From Pseudomonadota bacterium (GTDB taxonomy: Bacteria > Myxococcota_A > Polyangia > GCA-2747355): a stretch of DNA of 64,000 bases. Both the position numbers and the translations under genes were made by a program. The stretch is taken from assembly GCA_016702545.1 (NCBI GenBank), contig JADJDT010000008.1, forward strand, positions 248,001 through 312,000, written 5' to 3'. Positions 21,913-30,257 of the stretch are shown here, one piece after another. The notes under the pieces are model-generated. The model did no database searches. It saw nothing but the letters and a program-made list of their open reading frames with translations, and had not been told where the DNA came from. How positions within the stretch are numbered: position 1 is the stretch's first letter; each line of letters begins with the position of its first letter.

Positions 21913-23217
21913 TCAGGGGACGTAGATCGCCGTCGTCGCGAGCTCCTCGTAGTGGTGCTCGCCGCCGATCACGATCACCCGCGAGCCGATCGCGGTGGCC
22001 GTGTGGAGCACGCGGCCCGGCACCAGATCGGGGCCCGTGGTCCAGCCCGCCGGCGGCCCGAGCGTGAAGAGCGACACCGCGTCGCCCCAGGGTCCTCCGT
22101 GGCCGCCAGACACCAGCACCCGCCCGTCGGCCAGCAGCGTGGCTTGATGGTTCAGGACCGCTGAGGCGGGTGACCCGGCCGAGCTGACGCCGCCGGTCGC
22201 GGGATCGAAGATCTCGCTCGTGGGGACGAAGCAGTCGGTTGCCACGTCGCACAAGCCCCCGACGAAGAGCACCCGCCCATCGCTCAGCCGCGTGGCGCTG
22301 TGCTTGAAGCGGGCGTGGCCCAGCTTCGCTGTCAGCGTGGTCGCCTGGCCGGTCGCCGGATCGTAGACCTCCAGCGTGTCGTGGACCTTGCTACCGTCGG
22401 CGCCACCCCCGATCAGCACGCGGCCGTCGCCGAGCTTGGTCACCGTCGCGAGGTGGCGCGCCACCGAGAGCGCCCCCAAGGGGCTGCGCCAGCTGTTGGT
22501 CTGCGGGTTGTAAAGGTTGATCGTCAGATGCGAGCCCAGGTTGTCGTAGCCGCCCGTGACCAACACCTCGCCGTTGTCGAGCAGCGTCGCCCGGTGGCTG
22601 CGGCGGAGCTTCGGCATCGCCCCTGTGGCGGTGAAGGCCGTAGCCGCCGGCTGGGAGGGATCGAAGAGCTCCGCGCCGACATAGGTGCAGTTGCCCCAAG
22701 TGTTCGCGCAGCCGCCGACGATCAGTACCCGCCCGTCGAGCAACCGCACGGCCTCGTGAAAGACATGGCCGGTCGTCATCGTGCCGGCTGCTTGCCAGGT
22801 GTCCGTGCGCGGATCGTAGCGCTCCGCGCTGGCCAGCGCGTCCGACCCCGTGCCGACCCCGCCAGCGACGAGGATCGTCCCGTCTGACAGCAGCGTGGCC
22901 GTGTGTTGGGCGCGGACCGAGGCCATCGAGCGGCCCGCCGACCAGCCCGCCGGCAACACGGGGCCATCGCTGCCGAGATCGGCCGGGGGCCTGGCGTCGC
23001 GTTGAACGCCGCCACCCGCATCCGCTCGGGCCGACTTCAGGTCCGCGCCGCCATCGCGCGTGCCTCGCGCGTCGGCGTGATCCTTCCCGCCATCGCTCGA
23101 CGTGCAGGCGCCGGCCACCACGCACGACGCGGCGAGCCCCAGCGCCCAGGTGGCTCCCGCCGCGCGCCGACCCTGGCCCCGAGCTCCCGCCAGCTTCCCC
23201 CGCTGCTCTGCTTCCAT
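21913..23217 (-). CDS. Kelch-repeat lipoprotein
   Basis: A 434-residue protein starting at the ATG at 23217, preceded by GGAGG. The signal peptide ends in a lipobox-like VVAGAC. An Asp/Gly-rich linker precedes about six kelch blades, each with a run such as HTATLLSDGTILVAGGVG, then E(R/L)YDP and a W. The set LLDGRVLIVGG, LLDNGEVLVTGG, KLGDGRVLIGGG, RLSDGRVLFVGG and LLADGRVLVSGG gives a full propeller. It is outer-membrane or surface lipidated by inference. Ligand unknown. It is divergent from the glycosyltransferase gene. Confidence 0.9.
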   Translation of the reverse strand: MEAEQRGKLAGARGQGRRAAGATWALGLAASCVVAGACTSSDGGKDHADARGTRDGGADLKSARADAGGGVQRDARPPADLGSDGPVLPAGWSAGRSMASVRAQHTATLLSDGTILVAGGVGTGSDALASAERYDPRTDTWQAAGTMTTGHVFHEAVRLLDGRVLIVGGCANTWGNCTYVGAELFDPSQPAATAFTATGAMPKLRRSHRATLLDNGEVLVTGGYDNLGSHLTINLYNPQTNSWRSPLGALSVARHLATVTKLGDGRVLIGGGADGSKVHDTLEVYDPATGQATTLTAKLGHARFKHSATRLSDGRVLFVGGLCDVATDCFVPTSEIFDPATGGVSSAGSPASAVLNHQATLLADGRVLVSGGHGGPWGDAVSLFTLGPPAGWTTGPDLVPGRVLHTATAIGSRVIVIGGEHHYEELATTAIYVP

Positions 23218-23355
23218 GCTCCCTGCCTCCTGTGCGCCCCTCGGCGACCGACAGTGTAGCGCGCGGCCGGCGCTTTGCTGCACCCCGCCGCGCTGGCGAC
23301 CCCTGGCGATGCTATGCTCGCGGCCGCCCTTCGGGATGAGGCCCGCTCCAGTCGC

Positions 23356-24765
23356 ATGACTTGTCGCATGATCTTGCGTCGCCCAGCCTGGTTGACTTGG
23401 GGGACCGCCCACGATGCGGCGAGCGCGCCGCTGGCGGGCGGTGGCTGGCGGCGTGCGCTGCTGGCGCTGGTGCTCGCCGGTCTGGCGCTCAAGCTCGTGC
23501 GCTTGTCCGAGCCGCCGACCTTCTACCTCGACGAGGTCTACCACGCCTTCACGGCGCAGCAGTATCTGCACGGCAATCCGGCCGCCTACGACCCCTGGGC
23601 CAAGCCACCGCCCGACCGTGCCTTCGAGTGGACGCATCCGCCGCTGGCCAAGCTGCTGATGGCGGCCGCCATGGCGGTCTTCGGCGAGACGCCCTTTGGC
23701 TGGCGTATCGGGTCGGTGCTGTGCAGCACCGCAGCCGTGGGACTCACTGCGCTGTTATCCGCCGAGCTCTTCGGCTCCGGCGCGGCGGCGCTGTGGGCGG
23801 CGCTGCTGCTCAGCCTCGAGGGCTTGTCGTTCGCGCTCGGTCGCATCGCGATGAACGATGCCTATTTCGTCTGCTTCGCGCTCTTCACCCTGCTGCACTA
23901 TGTGCGCTGGAAAGACGGGGCGCGCCCGCGCTCCCTGCTGCTGGCCGCCACGGGCCTCGGTCTCGCGCTGGCGACCAAGTGGACCGCCTTCTACCTGTTC
24001 GGCATCCTCGGCCTCGACCTGTTGCGTGACCTGCTGCTCGGGCGGCGCCGCTGGCGCGACCGCGGCCTCTGGGGCGCCGCCCTCGCCTTCGCGACGATCC
24101 CGCCGCTGATCTACCTGGCGAGCTACGGGCACTTCTTCGCGCTCGGGCGCGGCTGGCGCCAGCTCGTCGAGCTGCAGCAACAGATGTGGTGGTACCACAC
24201 GCGGCTCAGGGCCACGCACCCCTACCAATCGCGGCCGTGGCAATGGGTGCTCAACCTGCGCCCGGTCTGGCTGCATGTGGCCTACCTGCGCGACGGTTGG
24301 GTCGCGCACCTCTACGCCCTCGGCAACTCCGTGATCTTGATCGCCGGCTTCGCCGCCGCGCTGCTGTGGAGCTGGCGTGACGTCTTCGCCGTGGCCGCTC
24401 CCCAGGTTGGCGGGGGTCGCCTGAGCCACGCCCAGGCGCAGCGGGTCCTGCGGGGGCGCTGGGCGCGGTGGTTCGTGCTCTTGGCCTACTTCGCGCTCTG
24501 GCTGCCGTGGAGCTTCTCGCCGCGCATCATGCTCTTCTACCACTACGCTCCGGCGCTCCCGCTGCTCTGCATCGTGCTCGGGCTGGCGGTGGCGCGCGCG
24601 CGCGCGGGGGAGGGGACCCTGCCGCGCTGGACGCGTCCCGCGGCGGCGGCGGTGGTGATCGGGGCGCTGGCGTTCTTCGTCGTGACCTACCCGGTGCTCA
24701 CCGGCGTGCCGCTCCCCAAGACCCTGATCGAGCGGGGCTACGCGCGCCTGCCCGGCTGGCGCTAG
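23356..24765 (+). CDS. PMT-family (GT39) glycosyltransferase, membrane protein
   Basis: About 469 residues from the ATG at 23356 (a second ATG at 23368 and an upstream in-frame ATG at 23275 are possible). A first membrane segment is followed by the acidic catalytic loop LDEVYHAFTA; WTHPPLAKLL, TKWTAFY and FYHYAPALPLL match protein-O-mannosyltransferases, which use polyprenyl-phosphate mannose. About ten membrane segments are visible. It would mannosylate secreted proteins at the membrane, and nearby lipoproteins are possible targets (inference only). The gene is single. Confidence 0.85.
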   Translation: MTCRMILRRPAWLTWGTAHDAASAPLAGGGWRRALLALVLAGLALKLVRLSEPPTFYLDEVYHAFTAQQYLHGNPAAYDPWAKPPPDRAFEWTHPPLAKLLMAAAMAVFGETPFGWRIGSVLCSTAAVGLTALLSAELFGSGAAALWAALLLSLEGLSFALGRIAMNDAYFVCFALFTLLHYVRWKDGARPRSLLLAATGLGLALATKWTAFYLFGILGLDLLRDLLLGRRRWRDRGLWGAALAFATIPPLIYLASYGHFFALGRGWRQLVELQQQMWWYHTRLRATHPYQSRPWQWVLNLRPVWLHVAYLRDGWVAHLYALGNSVILIAGFAAALLWSWRDVFAVAAPQVGGGRLSHAQAQRVLRGRWARWFVLLAYFALWLPWSFSPRIMLFYHYAPALPLLCIVLGLAVARARAGEGTLPRWTRPAAAAVVIGALAFFVVTYPVLTGVPLPKTLIERGYARLPGWR

Positions 24766-24776
24766 CAGCCTCGCCG

Positions 24777-25337
24777 ATGGCCTCGCAGCGCTTGCAGCAG
24801 CTCGACCAGCGCCTCGCCGAGCTCGGCCTGCGCGCCGAGGACCTCGTCGAGCGCTTCGTGCGGGCCAGCGGCCCCGGTGGCCAGCATGTCAACCGCACCT
24901 CGACCGCGGTGCAGCTCGTCCACCTGCCGAGCGGGCTCGAAGCGCGGGCCGAGGGCGAGCGCTCGCAGCACCAGAACCGCGTGGCGGCCCGCGAGCAGCT
25001 GATCGCCCGCGTCGAGGCCCAGCGGGCGGCTGCGGCCGCGGCGAAGCGCGCTGCCGCCGAGCGCGAGCGGCGCCGTCGCCGCCGTCCACCGCCGGGCGCG
25101 CGCCGCGTGACCGTCGCCGACAAGCGCCGGCGAGGCGCCCTCAAGCGCCAGCGGGGGCCGCGGCGGGCGAGGACTGAGTACAGCGACCCGGAACTTGGGC
25201 CCTCAGTCCCCGATCTAACGTCCGACGCTGCCGCGGATGAAGGGGTTGTGCTGCCGCTCGGCGCCGATCGTCGTCGTCGGCCCGTGGCCGCTGAAGACGA
25301 TCGTGCTGTCCTCGAGCGTCAGCAGGCGCTCGCGTAG
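24777..25337 (+). CDS. GGQ-domain peptide-release-factor-like protein (ArfB/YaeJ type)
   Basis: Starts at the ATG at 24777, 11 bases after the transferase stop. Residues about 14-75 hold the class I release-factor catalytic domain with the GGQ loop (ASGPGGQHVNRTSTAVQL). It then becomes very basic (KRRRGALKRQRGPRR), as expected for a tail entering the mRNA channel of stalled ribosomes. There is no codon-recognition domain. The usual family length is about 140; here the frame runs on to 187 with an unfamiliar tail that overlaps the convergent hydrolase gene by 123 bases. A stop just past the basic tail in another frame suggests a frameshift or a natural overlap. Confidence 0.8.
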   Translation: MASQRLQQLDQRLAELGLRAEDLVERFVRASGPGGQHVNRTSTAVQLVHLPSGLEARAEGERSQHQNRVAAREQLIARVEAQRAAAAAAKRAAAERERRRRRRPPPGARRVTVADKRRRGALKRQRGPRRARTEYSDPELGPSVPDLTSDAAADEGVVLPLGADRRRRPVAAEDDRAVLERQQALA

Positions 25338-25874
25338 CGAACGCATCAGCGTCGGCAGATCGCCGCCTGGCAGGTCGGTGCGGCCGATCGAGCCGGCGAA
25401 GAGCGTGTCGCCGACGAAGACGAGGCCTGCGCTCGCCAGGTGCAGCGAGCAGCCGCCGGGCGTATGACCGGGGGTGGCCAGCACCTCGGCCCGCTGGTCG
25501 CCGAAGGTCAGGGCCGTGCCGGCGACCAGCTCCTCGTCGACGCTGGGGACCTCCGGGGACGGCAGGCGGAAGACGCTGGCCTGCAGCGCCAGCTGCTGCA
25601 GCCAGGTGCGCTCCGCGGCGTGAATGGCGAAGGGGACAGCGAAGTGCCGTTGCAGGGCGGCCACCGCGCCGACATGGTCGATGTGCGCGTGCGTGGCCAC
25701 GATGCGCTGCACCTCCAGTCCCAGCGCGGCGACGCGCGCCGCGATGCGCTCGGCCTCGTCACCCGGGTCGACGATCAGCGCCGCGCGCGTGCGGGCGCAG
25801 GCGACGAGGTAGCAGTTCTCGGCGAAGGGTCCGTTGGTCAGGGTCTCGACCACGATTGCGCCATGCTCGGCCAT
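25215..25874 (-). CDS. Metallo-beta-lactamase-fold hydrolase (glyoxalase II type)
   Basis: A 219-residue enzyme from the ATG at 25874 after GGGGGAG. Zinc ligands are visible in THAHIDHVG, the GHTPGG loop, GDTLF and the final GHGP. The short length and missing C-terminal domain fit the small glyoxalase-II/persulfide-dioxygenase-like group, acting in the cytoplasm on thioesters. Substrate unassigned. Convergent overlap with the release-factor-like gene; divergent from the PFK gene across 90 bp. Confidence 0.9.
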   Translation of the reverse strand: MAEHGAIVVETLTNGPFAENCYLVACARTRAALIVDPGDEAERIAARVAALGLEVQRIVATHAHIDHVGAVAALQRHFAVPFAIHAAERTWLQQLALQASVFRLPSPEVPSVDEELVAGTALTFGDQRAEVLATPGHTPGGCSLHLASAGLVFVGDTLFAGSIGRTDLPGGDLPTLMRSLRERLLTLEDSTIVFSGHGPTTTIGAERQHNPFIRGSVGR

Positions 25875-25964
25875 CACTCCCCCTGTGCTCCCGTGCTCGC
25901 AGCGGCTTGAACTGCAGGCGCGCTGGGACTATCTTCCCGGCACCTGAACGGGAGGCTCGCTGAT

Positions 25965-27248
25965 ATGTCAATTGGGATAGCATCTCCGATGCGAAGTGAG
26001 AACCGCGGCAAGAAGCTGGCGATCGTGGTGGGCGGCGGACCGGCCCCGGGCATCAACGGCGTGATTCGTGCGGCCACGATCGAGGCCACCAACGCCGGCC
26101 TGCAGGTGCTCGGCGTGCTCGAGGGCTTCAAGTGGCTAGCCCAGGGCGACACGACGCACGTGCGCCCGCTGACGGTCGACGAGGTATCGCGCATCCACCT
26201 GCAGGGCGGCTCGGTGCTGGGCACCTCGCGCGAGAATCCGTCGAAGAGCGAAGAGAAGCTGGGCAACGTCGTGCGGGCGCTGCGCGGGCTCGAGGTCGAC
26301 TACCTCGTCAGCATCGGCGGCGACGACACGGCCTCGACGGCCAGCAAGGTCGACTCGGTGACCGGCAAGGAAATCGAGATCGCGCACGTGCCCAAGACGA
26401 TCGACAACGATCTGCCGCTGCCGGGCGACCTGCCGACCTTCGGCTACCAGACCGCGCGCCAGGTGGGGGTCGATCTGGTCTGCAACCTGCTCGAGGACGC
26501 GCGCACGACGATGCGTTGGTACTTCGTCGTGGCGATGGGGCGCACCGCCGGTCACCTGGCGCTGGGCATGGGCAAGGCCTCGGGCGCGACGCTGACCATC
26601 ATCCCGGAGGAGTTCCGCGGTCGCAAGGTGCGGCTGGCCGATCTCTCGCGGATCCTCGAGGGCGCGGTGCTCAAGCGCAAGGCCGCCGGTCACATGCACG
26701 GCGTGGCGATCATCGCCGAGGGCGCCGCCGAGTGCATCGACGAGCAGGATCTCAGCCAGCTCAAGGACGTCGAGCGCGACGATCACGGGCATGTGCGCCT
26801 GGCCGAGTTGCCCTTCGGGCGCCTGATCAGTGTGCTGGCGCGCAACGAGCTCGCCAAGCTCGGGCACAAGGTCACGACCGTCGACAAGAACATCGGCTAC
26901 GAGCTGCGCAGCGCGGCGCCGGTGGCCTTCGACCTCGAGTACACGCAGGATCTGGGGAGCGCGGCCGTGCGCTCGTTGCTCAGCGGCAACACCGGCGTGC
27001 TGATCTGCGTGCAGGGGGCTGATCTGCTGCCGCTGCGGCTCAAGGACATGCTCGACCCGCAGACCGGCAAGATGCGTGTGCGTCGTGTCGAGGTCGATTC
27101 AAACGCCTACGCCAACGCGCGGCGCTTCATGGTGCGCTTGGGTCCCGACGACTTCGAGGGCGAGGCGCTGCAGCGGCTCGCCGCGGCGAGCGGCATGGCG
27201 CCCGCCGACTTTCAGGCGCGCTACGGCGATCAGGCGCGCCCCTGGTGA
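25965..27248 (+). CDS. Pyrophosphate-dependent-type 6-phosphofructokinase
   Basis: A 427-residue cytoplasmic enzyme interconverting fructose 6-phosphate and fructose 1,6-bisphosphate. Motifs: GGGPAPGINGVI phosphate loop, GGDDT (the second Asp is the hallmark of PPi-using enzymes; ATP enzymes have GGDGS), PKTIDND catalytic loop, MGRTAGHLAL. The use of PPi is inferred from these residues. The start is the ATG at 25965 with GGGAGG ten bases before it. The next gene, 33 bases on, is UTP-glucose-1-phosphate uridylyltransferase, which makes PPi; they are probably co-transcribed. Confidence 0.92.
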   Translation: MSIGIASPMRSENRGKKLAIVVGGGPAPGINGVIRAATIEATNAGLQVLGVLEGFKWLAQGDTTHVRPLTVDEVSRIHLQGGSVLGTSRENPSKSEEKLGNVVRALRGLEVDYLVSIGGDDTASTASKVDSVTGKEIEIAHVPKTIDNDLPLPGDLPTFGYQTARQVGVDLVCNLLEDARTTMRWYFVVAMGRTAGHLALGMGKASGATLTIIPEEFRGRKVRLADLSRILEGAVLKRKAAGHMHGVAIIAEGAAECIDEQDLSQLKDVERDDHGHVRLAELPFGRLISVLARNELAKLGHKVTTVDKNIGYELRSAAPVAFDLEYTQDLGSAAVRSLLSGNTGVLICVQGADLLPLRLKDMLDPQTGKMRVRRVEVDSNAYANARRFMVRLGPDDFEGEALQRLAAASGMAPADFQARYGDQARPW

Positions 27249-27281
27249 GCGTCGGTCGAGGCGGGACGGGGGCCGCGCGAT

Positions 27282-28697
27282 ATGTCAAAGCAGGGCGACT
27301 GGCCGCAGCTGCCCGTCCTCGTTCAGCTGATGCGCGGCGCGGGGCTCAGCCCCGCGGCGATCGATAATTTCTGTCGCCTCTACCGGCGTTATCGCGGAGG
27401 CGATCGCGGCACGGTGGACTGGTCGGAGGTCAAGCCGGCCGGCGTCGGGGACGTGGTAGAGCACCGCACGCTGCGCGGCAGCCCGAACGAGCAGCGGGGA
27501 CAGGCGCTGCTCGACACCCTGGTTTGCATCAAGCTCAACGGCGGCCTCGGCACGACGATGAACCTCGATCGCGCCAAGTCGCTGATCGCGGTGCACGGCG
27601 GTCGCTCCTTCCTCGAGCTGAGCCTGGCCCAGGTGGCGGCGCGGCGTCGTGAGCCGGGCGGACGACCGGCTCTGCTGCTGCTCAACAGCGCGCGCACGCG
27701 CGCCGATAGTTTACCGGTGATCGCGCGCGCCGGCGCCCTGCAGCCCGATGGGCTGCCCTGGGACTTCCTCCAGCCGGTCTACCCGCGGCTCGACGGGCGC
27801 AGCGGCGGGGCCGCCCGATTGCCCGACTCGGAGTCGCGGTGGGCCCCCGCCGGCCACGGCGACGGTTACCTCAGCCTGCAAGAGGGCGGGCTGCTCGAGG
27901 CGCTGATCGGCTGCGGTTATCGCTGGGCCTTCGTCAGCAACATCGACAACCTCGCGGCCACGATCGATCCGAGCCTGCTGGGCTACCTCGACCGTGAAGG
28001 GATCGACTTCGCCCTCGAGGTCACCGACAAGACCGTGGCCGATCGCAAGGGCGGGGTGATCGCGCGGCGCGGGGGCCGCCTCACGTTGCTCGAGCGAGCC
28101 CAGGTACCGCCGGAGCAGGCCGCCGAGCTCGACGATACGGCGGCCTTTCCGCTCTTCAACACCAACAGCGCCTGGTGGAATCTGCCGGCGTTGCGGCACC
28201 GACTGGCGGCGGGGCCGCTCGACCTGCCGCTGATCGTCAACCACAAGCAGGTCGGTGGTGCCGACATCGTTCAGCTCGAGACCGCGCTGGGCGCGGCCAT
28301 CGGCTGCTTCGAGCGCTCGGTGGCGGTCCATGTCGGGCGTGAGCGCTTCGCGCCGGTCAAGGCGACCGACGACCTGTTGGTGGTGCGATCGGACGCCTTC
28401 GTGGTCGATGGCGCGGACGGTGGGCTGCGCCCCAATCCGGCGCGCGATCCTGCGCTGGGGCCCGTCGTCGTCCGCCTCGACGAGGCGCACTACCGCGGGG
28501 TCGACCAGCTCGAGCAGCGGTTCGCCACCCCGCCGAGTCTGGTCGGCTGCGCCAGCCTGGAGATCGAGGGCGACGTGCGTTTCGGGCCCGACACCGTGCT
28601 GCGTGGCCGGGTGGTGCTGCGCAATCGCAGCGGGCGGCCCCAGCAGCTCGCGCCTGGGGCGGTGCTCACGGACCGCACGCTCGAATGGACGGACTGA
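27282..28697 (+). CDS. UTP-glucose-1-phosphate uridylyltransferase, eukaryotic type
   Basis: A 471-residue enzyme making UDP-glucose and PPi from UTP and glucose 1-phosphate. LNGGLGTTMN is the nucleotide loop (about residue 88); GHGDGY, SNIDNL, ADRKGG and KATDDLLVVRSD are the family landmarks of the UDPGP group (eukaryotic type, about 470-500 residues), not GalU (about 300). It ends in a beta-helix-like region. It forms an apparent operon with the PPi-type PFK. A palindromic element follows the stop. Confidence 0.9.
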   Translation: MSKQGDWPQLPVLVQLMRGAGLSPAAIDNFCRLYRRYRGGDRGTVDWSEVKPAGVGDVVEHRTLRGSPNEQRGQALLDTLVCIKLNGGLGTTMNLDRAKSLIAVHGGRSFLELSLAQVAARRREPGGRPALLLLNSARTRADSLPVIARAGALQPDGLPWDFLQPVYPRLDGRSGGAARLPDSESRWAPAGHGDGYLSLQEGGLLEALIGCGYRWAFVSNIDNLAATIDPSLLGYLDREGIDFALEVTDKTVADRKGGVIARRGGRLTLLERAQVPPEQAAELDDTAAFPLFNTNSAWWNLPALRHRLAAGPLDLPLIVNHKQVGGADIVQLETALGAAIGCFERSVAVHVGRERFAPVKATDDLLVVRSDAFVVDGADGGLRPNPARDPALGPVVVRLDEAHYRGVDQLEQRFATPPSLVGCASLEIEGDVRFGPDTVLRGRVVLRNRSGRPQQLAPGAVLTDRTLEWTD

Positions 28698-29578
28698 CGG
28701 CCCGCAGCGCCCGGACTCCGCCGATCTGGACCCCTAGGAGCCTGTCGAGGCGCGAACCACGAGGGGGCGCAGCAATTCCCGACAGGCCCTGACGCGGGGC
28801 CTCTGGGGGGGTGGCAGAGTTGGGATGGGATGAGTCGGGGACTAACTTGGAGAGAACCCGTACACCGGTGCGCTGGGTCGGGTCACTGTTTGGGTGGGAC
28901 TTTTTGCGCACCCTACGAAACTTCTCAAGATGCCGATATCGCTCATAAGACTGATCGACGAAAGCCCGGGGGACTCGATCGACAGGGCTTCAATTGACGC
29001 AAATTGACGCAACGGCTTCGATTGACGCTACCTGGGTCATTTGCGTGTGTGTCATTTCCACAGTGCAGTCCCATAAAGCATATGGCGTGCCACGTTTCAG
29101 GAGCGCGTGAGCTGCGCCGGCGTTCGTCGCCTTCGGAAGCCTGCGGGGGCCCTGAGGGCTCACCCTGCACCGCCGATTCAGCGTCGCGCTTGCATGTGTA
29201 GCTAACTGAAATGAAACGTTTTTTGTCGAGATCGCTGAACGGCGACGGGTCGGCGTCGGTCGTGCCTCCGCGGCGTGGCCGAGGGGACCCCGGGCGCGGG
29301 AGCGGCGCGCCAGCAGGCATGCTGGCGGGCACGGACCGGGGCCTGCGCTCTCTGATTTTGCGAAAGCCGGTCGGAGTGCGACCGGGATCCGGACCGCGCT
29401 GGGTCGGTGGCTGTGCGGGTAGATCCGCGAGACGAAACGACTTAGGATCCCTTCCGAGCCCTGTGCCGGGACGGGGCCTCGGAGCCCCAGGTCCCCGGGG
29501 CCGCCGGGCCTCAGGGTCCCGCCGGCGCAGCGGGGGTGGGGGTCTGGGGGATGGGGGTCTGGGGGGAGCGGGCAGACC
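28698..29578. other. Gene-poor 881-bp stretch
   Basis: Besides the palindromic element at 28734, there is a less GC-rich part (about 28820-29220). It contains three copies of ATTGACGC at 28993, 29003 and 29021, a possible regulator site, and no gene I can support. Near 29460-29560 the sequence becomes GC-rich again and reads collagen-like (PGAAGPQGPAGAAG on the plus strand) directly before tadA. No IS, RNA or integrase was recognised. Confidence 0.5.
28734..28790. repeat. Short CTAG-ended palindromic element, related to the one between mglB and mglA
   Basis: Begins CTAGGAGCC and ends GCGCAGCAATTCCCGACAGG. GCCTGTCG (28740-28747) pairs with CGACAGGC (28780-28787), an 8-bp stem. The end shares its right half with the 38454-38601 element. 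It could serve as a terminator for the uridylyltransferase gene. Confidence 0.6.
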
Positions 29579-30043
29579 ATGACCGACAGCGACTACATGG
29601 CGTTGGCGCTCGTCGAGGCGGATCGGGCGGCTGGGTTGGGGGAGGTGCCTGTCGGTGCCCTGGTGGTTGATGCGGATGGCCAGGTCCTCGCCGCGGGGCA
29701 CAACCGCCGCCAATGCGACCGAGACCCCACGGCCCACGCTGAGGTCCTGGTTCTGCGCGAGGCCGCCCGCCGACGAGGCGACTGGCGGCTGGCCGGAACC
29801 TGCCTCTACGTGACGCTCGAGCCCTGTCCGATGTGCGCAGGTGCGCTGGTCAACGCACGCGTCGATCGCCTCGTCTTCGGCTGCGGCGACCCCAAGGCCG
29901 GGGCGGTCTGCACGCTCTACACGCTTTGCTCCGATCCTCGACTCAACCACCGCGTCGAGGTCCTCTCCGGCGTGTCGGCCGACGCCTGCGCCCGCCGCCT
30001 CTCGGACTTCTTCGCCCGGCTGCGCGCGCAGCGGGCTTGCTGA
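29579..30043 (+). CDS. tadA: tRNA adenosine(34) deaminase
   Basis: Deaminates A34 to inosine in tRNA-Arg(ACG). The 154-residue protein has the zinc/catalytic HAE (THAEVLVLREA) and PCPMCAGA, the standard cytidine/tRNA-deaminase motifs, plus FGCGDPKAGA. The start is the ATG at 29579. Its length matches TadA. The upstream stretch is GC-rich collagen-like sequence without its own gene. Confidence 0.95.
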   Translation: MTDSDYMALALVEADRAAGLGEVPVGALVVDADGQVLAAGHNRRQCDRDPTAHAEVLVLREAARRRGDWRLAGTCLYVTLEPCPMCAGALVNARVDRLVFGCGDPKAGAVCTLYTLCSDPRLNHRVEVLSGVSADACARRLSDFFARLRAQRAC

Positions 30044-30257
30044 CCGCCGGTCCCGCGCCCTCCGCTTTCCCACCCCGACCGGACCCCTCGCATCGGCGCC
30101 TGTCGCACCGACTGGTAAGCGCAATTGCGCGAGGCGGCGCCTAGACTTGTCTCGATCGTGGTAGACGGCGTTAAGTATATGCAACTAAGCACGAAATCGA
30201 GCGCAGTCGATATGGCCCGTGGATTGCTTTTGCCGAGGCCGAACAGAGGGAATCGGC

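Noticed and set aside
19301..21925. Plus-strand ORFs opposite the EF-hand lipoprotein
   Set aside because: Shadows; the minus strand has signal peptide, lipobox and calcium loops.
28943..30184. 413-codon minus-strand ORF across the gene-poor stretch and tadA
   Set aside because: Overlaps tadA, low-complexity Arg/Pro sequence, no motif.
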